A DNA stretch of 64,000 nucleotides from Channallabes apus (taxonomy: Eukaryota; Chordata; Actinopteri; Siluriformes; Clariidae), in NCBI GenBank assembly GCA_030522415.1, contig CM060127.1, forward strand, positions 11,324,707-11,388,706, given 5' to 3'. Below the pieces are notes generated by a model. It saw only the letters and a program-made list of their open reading frames with translations. It had not been told where the DNA came from and did not search any database. This document shows positions 55,901 to 64,000 of the stretch, one piece after another (positions within the stretch are counted from its first letter, which is position 1; each line of letters opens with the position of its first letter). The translations under genes were made by a program, and so were the position numbers.

Positions 55901-58900
55901 CCTTGTGTACCCCACCCATGCCCCCAGTCCCCTGAGAGGGAATCTGAAAATGCATAGACGTGTTGCATTATACTGTTGTTTTTCTTAGTTCCCTAATCCA
56001 GTGAACTAGCCTGAGGATGTGTTTTTGGTAAAGCACTTCTGTTTTTAACAATCCAAAAAAATGGGGCGTTTGATTCAAACTGGAACTTCTGTTGAAATTT
56101 CTGTTGAATAAGGGTGTAAAAGCGATTGAAACTAATGGAAGACGTCAAGCACAGTACTACGTCAAGACAGCAGTAAAGCATCTGGTACAATCAAAAGTCC
56201 CGGTTTGACTCGAACACCCCTCATACAATCATAGCAGGTACAAACATTTGTACAGGTACACACACTTTTCCACACTGCTGAAGGTAAAAAAAAAAAAAAG
56301 GACTCTATAAGTTACCAATTGTCTTAGTGGCTGTGAGAACGAGTTTGTCCTTGGGGCAGTCCAGGAAAGACAGGTTGGCTTGGGAGCCTGCTGGAACTAC
56401 AATCTTCTCCTGCACCACTGCATTCATACCCAGCTCACAGAAAAGGTCCTGATTCTTCTCTATCTGAAGACTCAGACCTTCATTATTATTAAGATCCACT
56501 TTGCACACATCTGAACAGGACAGAATTACAATGAGCAATATTAATACTGTATGCACCATGCTCACGTTAAATCTCTAATTCAATCATATTACATAACAGT
56601 GTTACATCATAACAGTACAGACACAGTGGGCCGTCATAGCAACCAGACCCCCGCCATGACAACTCGACGGGCCATTTTTTAGTTAATCTTGTCCACCTAC
56701 ACCAATGTACTGTAGGGAAATAAACATTTGGGTTTGGGAGTCTGTCAGATTCCTCTTTCTGTCTCCACTCCGCTTGATTTAATTCTGAAAACTCTAAAGA
56801 TGCTTTACACACACACACGTGGTCACAGTGTTATAGTAAACAGTACACACGCGCACAGATGTTGACTGTTGAGCATGGGAGACGATTACCCACAATTCCG
56901 CAGCCCAAGACAGATAATTGTTTCATTATTTTTCTTAAAGATAGTTTGTTCTATACAGAACCACCAGGACATCTACAGCACCTTATAAAAGTATTAATAC
57001 CCCTAAATGCAACTAATACAGAAGATCACCCTGAATACACCATAGCCACTGTGAAGCGTCATGTGGGGATGCTTTTCTTCAGTAGGGACAGGGAAGCTGG
57101 ATGAAAAGATGGATGGAGCCAAATACAGGGCTTATACAGTTTTAATTCATTTAAACAAAAACCTATTGACAGAACAGTCTGCGAAAGAAGTCAGACTGAG
57201 GAGGAGGTTCACCTTCCAACAGGACAACAACACTAAATATACAGCCAGAGCTACAATGGAATGGTCTCAATCAAAGCACAGTGTTGTGCTGGACAGCCCA
57301 GTCAAAGTCCAGACATAAATCCAATTGGGAATCTGTAGCAAGACTTGAAAATTACTGTTCACAGAAGCTCTCCATCCAATCTGACTGTTCTTAAGCTATT
57401 TTGCAAAGAAGAATGGGCAAAATGTCACTCTCTAGATGTGAAAAACTGGTAGAGACACACAGCAAAAGACTTGCAGCTGTAAGTGCAATACTACAAAGTA
57501 TTGTAGACAAAGGGAGCCCAATGCTTGCACTTTTTAGATATTTATGCTTAAGAAATGTAAAAAAAAAATGTTTCAATTTCATTCCACTTCACAATTATGT
57601 GCAGCTTTGTGATGGTTACAATAAAATACATTTATGGTTGTGGTTGACAAAATGTGAAAAAATTCAACATGTATGATTATTTTTGCAAGGCACTGCACCT
57701 AATACATATATTTTTTACCACAGATAGACAGATATCAAAGCCGACCTATTAAATAAACAAGTCACTGCTTATTTACACACAAAAATGTACTTTCCTACCT
57801 GGAATTCCACCCCTAAACACTGAGACCTGAAAGTTGAGCAAGGGCTCAGAACCACTGGAAACTGCATCACAGTTTGTCAGAAGCAAGCTGAAGTTTCCCT
57901 GATAATTAGCCGGTTGTTTATCCATCAGTGCTTGCCAAGTCATGTTGGCCTGCTGGTAAACCACAGTAACTGAATTCTTTGGTTTGCACTGTGACTGGTT
58001 GTATTTCACAAACTGAACTGTGAAGTTGTGTTTGGGCGGTACAGCAAAGTTCCACACCATCATCTGATTGGGAGGGATGGCAGTGGCACTGAAGAACTCG
58101 GTGTTTGATTTGCCACGAGGCAGGACGGCATCCACAGCAAACACTGTGCCTAGAGACAAGAGAAGATCATGGAGAAAATTTGGGTTCATTTGTTTTTATA
58201 ACATTCAATCATCATCTGCAGTCTATGTCGACAAACCAGTGGTTTAGGAGTATTTATCTTTTTTTTTTTTTATTTTTATGAACAGTGCCGATATCTCTTA
58301 AAAGGGGTCACTGCACTGTAAACATTTCAACTGTAATGGTTTCCACTCCACAAGTGCAATATTGTTCCTTACCATCAACTTTAGTGTATTTAAAAGCGTA
58401 TGAGCTCTGCGGCGTTTGTTTGGGAACCTCCAGGGTTATGCGCCCTTTCCACACAAGCTGGATGCGAGTGATCGTGCCATTCAGACAGAACCTGCCAATG
58501 TTCATAGATCCTGTTCGTGGATACATTACGACCGAGTATGTGAGATTGTCAGGACATTGTTCTAAAGACTGGATCTGTCTCAGTCCTGGAGTTGGAAACT
58601 CAAACTGTAAAGAACTGGTGGATTGGACTCTCAGGTCCCAGATAAAGGTCCTGTTGAATAAGATCCAGTCTGGTTGTAATAAATCCAAGCTGCAATTGCC
58701 TGAACAATCTAAGAGGAACAAAAACAGACTTCGTGTTAATTCATGAAGAAATAGATCAGATATGTAAACCTGGGGCTTTTGATAAAAGAGACTCCTGAAT
58801 CTGGTTCAAAGTTCTAAAGCTCTTTGTGTGAATCAGCAGTACGATTAAGAAACCTGGCATTAATCACATGAGCATACACACAGGTGGACATGGATAAATT

Positions 58901-60372
58901 CTACACATAATAAACTGCTCTGCTTGTGTAGAGCCATGCTCATTTGGCACCATATACTGTAAGGTAAATAACTTTAACTTTCCATTAAGTCCCCTGCTCA
59001 TTACAGACAATATGGAGAGTGTCAAAAGTTCAAAGCTGATAAACTTTAACAATGGAGGTGAGACACTGTTGCAATAAGCAAAGTAAAACAACAAAGGGTT
59101 TATATAGCTTTTTTAATGAATGGTCACAATGGGAAATTTTAAATGAATAAAACTGCACACATAAAGCCAAATAAAAAAATATTCCAATGTCATTTCTGCT
59201 GTGAGAAGTAAATAACTCACAGTTCATCGGTCATGTGTCTGCATGTGACTGGAATTATGTAGTAATTACTCTTTCACTTGCCTGATATAATCAGCAAAAG
59301 GAAAACAAGCACTTCTCCAATTAGTGTAATTAGACCTTTCACATGTGCAAAAGAAAAGGTGGATACAGTAGGTATATGTGCTGGCGGAGCAAAAATAACT
59401 GGTTAAAATAAACTGCACATCTCTATGCAGAGAATGCGATTGATCATGTTTTAGATCTGCATTGAGGATTTGTGTGTGTGTGAGTTTGTGTGTGTGAGCA
59501 CCCATCTACATGCAGGATGTACCACCCTAGTGGTATTAAACTGTAAGTACACAAGCATTATGACAAGCATTGATCCCAGTTACTGTGAAAATCTACATAA
59601 CTCCGTGAAAATCTCCCTCATGACAGTCAGAATACTGACACATTCACCACCTTTAAATCCCACCCCATGTTTAGCTATCTTAACTTACAATATTTATTGC
59701 TCTGATGCACAATAAAGACAAAGACTGACTGATGTTGTGTAAAGACTGATGACAAACGCAGTAAGCATTGTGCAGAGTATTTATATGAGATTAATCAATG
59801 TCCATATCATACAGTTGTTGTGTGTGATACGCACGTGTGTGAAACACTAATTTCTTTTATCCTAAGCTCAACATTATGAATTGTAAAGTTTTAGATAACA
59901 CTAGTTTTGCTTTAACCAGCATTAAAATATCGAGTATGGTAAACTCAGTTTCCGTTGTTTATATAGGTAGCTACATTGTGGGGTCTTGCCCCAAGTTAAC
60001 AGATCTCACCAGCTCCTCATTCACCCACTGATTGACACAAAACTGTATAAATATTATAGATGTCTTATACACATCCCCAGAATCAGTTTGAATGACTAAT
60101 AACTAAAAGACTAGAAATAAACCAGTGAAGTGAAGCATCTAGTCTCCTTTCTAGTCACTTACCAAACTTATTAATCTGAACAGTGAAGATGTCCTGAGGT
60201 TTGCTGCAGGTGAAGTCCACCTGAGTGTTTTGATCTTTACCAATGATGAGTTGAGTATTACAGACCCGGGAGGAGCCTTCACCCACACACACAGAACAGT
60301 TAATAGCATCTACTGTTCTGGTTATGGTCAGCTTGGTGTTACTGTCTGTGGCCACAAGCACTGCATCTCCCT
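52995..60372 (-). CDS. cdcp1: CUB domain-containing protein 1 (CDCP1), signal exon not found
   Basis: CDCP1 is a single-pass surface glycoprotein phosphorylated by Src kinases and linked to adhesion and protein kinase C delta signalling. Eight exons on the minus strand: 60372-60163, 58708-58373, 58149-57799, 56510-56316, 55677-55324, 55235-54882, 54709-54622 and 53502-52995 (stop TGA). They are GT-AG, and every CUB-type exon splits a codon after its first base. Matches to the family include NRTFIWDLRV and FPTPGLRQI (58.4-58.7 kb) and FCLNGTITRI. The 54.6-kb exon encodes a roughly 25-residue hydrophobic transmembrane segment followed by KKKH. The tail keeps SHVYTSIDDTMVY and VDSYHTF, aligned with the known Src-site tyrosines (human Y734, Y743, Y762). 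The visible part is about 799 residues against 836 in human. Only the signal-peptide exon is missing; it must lie upstream of 60372, possibly outside the window. Confidence 0.93.
53730..54150 (+). mobile_element. Tc1-like transposon 3' end (copy B), split by an L2 tail
   Basis: Matches copy A (42.85-43.14 kb): 'ccagatcccagtccgatcaa', 'gttataatgctaacaggttg', 'aaggctgatcagtg'. After the L2 tail it resumes as 'catatacatctatagacgtt' and 'tttcaattacacataagtat'. It lies in the last CDCP1 intron, antisense to the gene. Confidence 0.65.
53933..54068 (+). mobile_element. 136-bp L2 3' tail insertion with 7-bp target duplication
   Basis: Only the last ~130 bases of an L2 ('aatatctgaacattttgatt' ... 'gcgctatacaaata' plus an A-rich end) are present. 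ATCAGTG flanks both sides (53926-53932 and 54069-54075), and removing the insert restores the Tc1-like terminus seen in copy A. Confidence 0.85.
54436..54606 (+). mobile_element. tRNA-derived SINE with L2-type tail
   Basis: A-box-like CAGTGGTAAAATG (54447-54459) and B-box-like GTTAAAATCCC (54490-54500) are followed by 'gagcaagcccctcaactact' and the tail 'ctctggataaaggcagctgc...ccataaatgta'. The tail matches the end of the L2 remnant at 36790-36826. It lies in the last CDCP1 intron. Confidence 0.7.
55685..56300. other. CDCP1 intron, nothing further recognised
   Basis: Non-coding, with a (GT)n run at about 55862-55877 and no clear repeat family. The A-run at 56286-56299 lies just outside the next exon's donor site. 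Confidence 0.5.
56972..57698 (+). mobile_element. Tc1-like transposon, internally deleted, both ends present
   Basis: The left end ACAGCACCTTATAAAAGTATT (from 56978) is the inverted partner of the right end 'ttatttttgcaaggcactgc' (57676-57695). Between them are broken transposase pieces: GMLFFSRDREAG, SQSPDINPIGNLWQDLK (57301-57342 region) and VKNW. The DNA-binding domain is deleted. It lies in a CDCP1 intron, antisense to the gene. Confidence 0.8.
58709..60162. other. Long CDCP1 intron, nothing recognised
   Basis: AT-rich, with a short (TG)n stretch near 59470-59495. No conserved coding sequence or identifiable mobile element was found. Confidence 0.5.
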
Positions 60373-60819
60373 CTGCAGGAACAACAAGAGATACAGTACA
60401 CTTTCAGATCCAGGAATGGTTACAAAAGCACTCGATCTGGAGAGGTTAGGAGCACTGCTGACGGGGGATCGATGTACTGTACATTAACATGATTCACATG
60501 AAAAAGAATCGTCCTTTGTACACACTACACAGATGGCCGAGGTTAAGATATGATTCATAAAAATTGAAAATTACTGAATAAAAAATAAAGTAGAAGAAGA
60601 ACTTCAATGAATACAAGAATTATTAGTGTTAGTATTCCAGGTAACTCCATCTCCCTGAAGAAACACATTAACTCACAAGCCTGGGCTTGAAACACACACA
60701 AATATTGCATAAATGATGGCACACATATAGGCCTTCAGTATGTCGCAAGCTATTCTGAGCACACATATATTTATGCATTTGCAAGAGTGACTTATTTAAA
60801 AAAAAAATTTTTTTTATCT

Positions 60820-60946
60820 CATTAGCAGTTGAGGGTTAAGGGCCTTGCTCAAGGGCCCAACAGTGGCAACTTGGTTGTGGGGTTTGAACCTGAGACATTC
60901 TGAACCGTAGTCCAATGCCTTAACCACTGAGTTACTCCTACACATG
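60820..60946 (-). mobile_element. tRNA-derived SINE fragment
   Basis: On the minus strand: A box GTGGTTAAGGCA (60927-60916), B box GGTTCAAACC (60890-60881), then 'gccactgttgggcccttgag' and 'caaggcccttaaccctcaac'. It is the same family as the fragment at 3963-4056 and probably the 54.4-kb copy. Confidence 0.75.
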
Positions 60947-60954
60947 CTGTATTC

Positions 60955-61392
60955 ATCAAAAGTTTGAACACCTCTCCTCATTCCAAGGATTTTCTACATT
61001 GGAGAACAACACTGTAGGTATCAAAACTAGGAAATAACACTTGCAGTAGTCAAAAAACACAGCTGAATGCTTTAGATTTTTCAAATTAGCCACTTTTCAC
61101 TTTAATGACCACTTCCTTTTCAGCTGCTTCATGAGGTCATCACACAGAACATCCTGAAGGAGTTTACAAGGCCTTGTCAGCTATAAATAGTGTGCAAGTG
61201 CCATAAGGGTAAACACTGGCTAAAGAATCTAAAATCATTCTGATATGAAGTGTACAGCACGAGATCATTCCACTCGTGGTTTCATAGTTTTGATGTCTTC
61301 AGGATTGTTCAATGATGCAGAAAATATTACATCTAAAGAAGCTCCATGATTGAGTAGGTGTATCCAAACTTGGATCTAGCTGGTACTCTATG
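60955..61392. mobile_element. Tc1-like MITE with inverted termini
   Basis: The left end AAAAGTTTGAACACCTCTCCTC (from about 60958) pairs with the right end 'gagtaggtgtatccaaactt' (61353-61372). Only about 400 bases lie between, with no transposase. The termini resemble those of the Tc1 remnant at 38.4-38.8 kb. Confidence 0.65.
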
Positions 61393-61483
61393 TAAACACA
61401 CATACCCACACGCCCACACACTCAGTCAGTATGCCTCTGTACAGCACCACAATGGTTTGTAATCGATGCAGTTGTGTTTGAAC

Positions 61484-62465
61484 TAGGGTTGGGTATCGTT
61501 TTTTTTTTTTTTTTCGATACCGGTGCCAAATCGATACTTTGAAAACGGTACCGGTGCCAAAACGGTGCCTGAACCGATACTTTTAAGCCACAAAATTATA
61601 GTGGATGACTCAAGAATGAATTTTTATTGAACAAAAAATGTTATGCTTAAAATTGAACAATATATTAAAAGTTTAAAGTATATATGAATATGTAAGCTTC
61701 AAATTTGAGCAATTCTTTTGCAGAAATTTCACCATATTTGCCTTTTCTGTCAAAATACGACTCCTTTCCTGACTTATTGTGCTGCACAGGACATGAATGC
61801 AAGATTTGCATTTTGCTATTAACATTACATTATCCTACTACTAACCTGCTTCCGCTGTCGGCATCATAATCAGTGACTCCTTTTTGCTACAGTTGGTATG
61901 ACTGGGACTGAGGGTCGTCCACACCGATAGCGCCTGCTGTTGTCCGCAAGCTGTTAAACACGGTGCCTCCGTCTGCTTTTAACTTTATTCCGTCTGCCCT
62001 CGAATGTTTCATTAGATTTGACGTGTTTCCGACTTTACACACAACTGCTGTAAAACATTCGCTGCCCGTCACGGTGCCGGAATCCTTTCTTGTGAAATAC
62101 AGCCACACTTTCGACAGTTTAGTTTTAGGCATTTAAACGAAAGTTGTTTAATTTAGCATGCCAAGCTATCGGTAGACCGCCTGCTGCCGTCAGAGCGAGT
62201 GTAACGTTAGTTACTGCATTCACGCGCATGTCGGATGGTCTCTCATTTCCGGATGATTTGTGCTTTTAATTTTTTAATTTAATCTAATAAACGATTAATC
62301 TACAAAAATATATGAATCTAGAGAACAAATATTTAAATCGACAGTTCAGGCTTTTAAGTGGCACCGAAATGAGGCACCGAAATTCGGGTTCTGTTTCGGT
62401 CCGGTACATACCGGTTCTATAGGTACCGGTGCCGTATTAGCACCGGTTTTCGGTACCCAACCCTA
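61484..62465 (-). mobile_element. hAT element with 8-bp target duplication and BED-finger remnant
   Basis: The termini TAGGGTTGGGTA...TACCCAACCCTA are perfect over 12 bases, with GGTACCGG-rich subterminal repeats on both sides. GTTTGAAC is duplicated (61476-61483 and 62466-62473). The minus strand 62132-61887 encodes MPKTKLSKVWLYFTRKDSG and GNTSNLMKH, a BED-type zinc finger start of an hAT transposase, with a cysteine pattern that looks damaged. The catalytic part is deleted. Confidence 0.9.
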
Positions 62466-62473
62466 GTTTGAAC

Positions 62474-63600
62474 TGCAGAGCTTCAGCTTTAAATCAGTTG
62501 AAACTCAGCCTGCTTCCTCATTACTGCATGAGAACACAGAGTGAACACTTCAGATCCTGACTTTGTCATGGCTCAGGCTATAAGGAATAGTTGAACAGTG
62601 CGACATTCAATAGGACAACTATCTGTTGTTCGCACACAGCTGCAGTTACGGTCATTCCGGTCTGACAACTTCCTGCCACGGCGACCTCAAAGGCAGCGTC
62701 GGACACATTTGAACAGGGATTACTGTATAAACAACACAGCTATAAAACTGTGTTTGTATGTATTTAATTAGTACACCTACCTTGTGCCTACAATATCAGA
62801 CATTTTATTAATTAGATCTGACGTATTGATGCACTTTGTAAGTACAGTTAATGTACAGACTCATGCACAATTTATCACTAATCCACAGTGTTTAATGGAA
62901 ATATATACGGTTGTCTCTCTAAGCAGTGAGGACTCGATCAGTGGGCATTTTATTAGACACACCTACATCATAATTCACCTTCACTTTTAGAGTCTGGAAC
63001 ACATTGTTCCCAACCTGTTTATCTTCTCTTAGACCTTGACTGGACAGTTTCTGATCGCAATGCTACTGCTAACTGGATGATGTTCTCATACTATAATTAT
63101 TGCAGCAGGGTTTTTTAATTTTCACAAATCTGAATCTTACTAGAACATTACCTACAATAATCCTCTGGGTCGTGGAAATTTTAATTGACGTGCCCCCATG
63201 ACCTTGCATACAAGATAAAGCGATATAGATGATGAGCGAGTGGGTAAAAAGGTGTGCTCTGCTTCATCATCATTTTGCAGTTCCATCTTCACAATGAAAG
63301 TTGGAGGTCGAGAGTCGCCATTTATTGTTCTTATATTGCATCATTCCAGCTTAGGCCTTCCTCTGCCTATTTTTCCCTTGGATTTTTCCTTCTAATTGTT
63401 TTATTTGGCAGTTTCCGTGTCTTGAAATCTGGTTTTCCTTTTCTTGATATTTTCTCTCCTGATATTAGTCCTTCGTCGCATGTTCTTTCTTTCTTTCCAT
63501 AGTATTTTTTTGGCCGTTTCTAAAACATCACATTTCAACGGCATACGTATAAATTTGTCAATAAAGTTTTGACTCAATGTCCATAATTCACTTCCATATA
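62474..63600. other. Unassigned sequence upstream of the visible CDCP1 exons
   Basis: No conserved exon was found. A minus-strand frame at 63619-63401 includes YGSELWTL, which faintly recalls the carboxy end of a LINE reverse transcriptase; the support is weak. The CDCP1 signal exon was searched for here by eye without success. Confidence 0.35.
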
Positions 63601-63875
63601 GACTTAGGGCACAAGGCAAGGTTCACCCATGATGGGGTGTCAATCCATCGCAGAGCACACACATACACACTCACGTGCTTATTTACATACAACGGGCAAG
63701 GAAACTGTGATAACCTAATGTGCATGTCTGTGTATTTACTGTGGAAGGAAACCAGAGCACCCAGATGAAACCCACCAAGTGTGAGGAGAACATGCAACGT
63801 CCACTAACACTGAGGTGGGAAACGAACCTAGAGCCTGGAGGTGCAAGGCGACAGTGCTAACCACAACACCAATTA
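63600..63875 (-). mobile_element. tRNA-like SINE / common fish repeat
   Basis: The minus strand carries an A box TGGTTAGCACTG (63863-63852) and a B box GGTTCGTTTCCC (63828-63817). Then come the complements of 'aaggaaaccagagcacccag' and 'gatggggtgtcaatccatcg', blocks of a very widespread vertebrate repeat. A tRNA-type promoter fits a SINE; the formal class is uncertain. Confidence 0.6.
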
Positions 63876-64000
63876 GATATGACAACAGAGTTTAAAATTC
63901 CGAATCTCTTTGGTAGTGGAATTTTCTTTGATGTTTAAATCACAGATTTTGTGTCATTAAAGGCACGCTATGCAATCTATGCATCTAGTTACTTCTTCGC

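Noticed and set aside
57061..57318. Frames between CDCP1 exons as extra coding exons
   Set aside because: They are fragments of a Tc1-like transposase in the opposite strand orientation to CDCP1.
63401..63619. Minus-strand frame with YGSELWTL
   Set aside because: The faint LINE-like motif is too short to assign and no neighbouring reverse transcriptase blocks are present.

Overview
This is animal nuclear DNA, almost certainly from a ray-finned fish and probably a teleost. The genes are split by GT-AG introns, there are many (CA)n/(TG)n microsatellites, and most of the rest is a fish-type mix of transposable elements: L2, RTE-like and L1/Tx1-like LINEs, Tc1/mariner and hAT DNA transposons, a Ty3/Gypsy remnant and tRNA-derived SINEs. 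The species cannot be named from the sequence.

Three conserved protein-coding genes are present. HGH1 (minus strand, 3.0-8.9 kb, six coding exons, 382 codons, apparently complete) encodes an armadillo-like co-chaperone. EXOSC7 (plus strand, 35.55-42.59 kb, eight exons, 291 codons, complete) encodes the RRP42 subunit of the RNA exosome ring. CDCP1 (minus strand, 53.0-60.4 kb, eight exons visible) encodes a CUB-domain transmembrane Src substrate; its signal-peptide exon was not found. I joined the exons by hand, and phase is kept at every junction. EXOSC7 and CDCP1 are also near neighbours in human (3p21.31), and here they are convergent.

Layout. 0-2.8 kb: repeats, including a mariner remnant. 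3-9 kb: HGH1, with an 8-bp-unit minisatellite and a Tc1 remnant in its introns. 11-35.3 kb: a LINE pile, all on the plus strand (RTE-like, a nearly intact L2 with both ORFs, an older L2, another L2, a CR1/Rex1-like tail, a full-length L1-like element), plus a CXC-motif protein fragment and a deleted Gypsy element. 35.3-42.6 kb: EXOSC7, with L2, Tc1 and hAT insertions in its introns. 42.8-52.3 kb: a nested stack (hAT inside L2 inside Tc1) and a second, exon-less copy of the EXOSC7 3' end. 53-60.4 kb: CDCP1. 60.4-64 kb: SINEs, a MITE and an hAT element.

I found no undescribed multi-gene system. The most notable observations are four 3' splice sites built directly on (TG)n microsatellites, the exon-less EXOSC7-tail duplicate, a full-length LINE with a 14-bp target duplication placed directly against the EXOSC7 promoter, three hAT elements with perfect 8-bp target duplications, and a 136-bp L2 tail insertion with its own target duplication.
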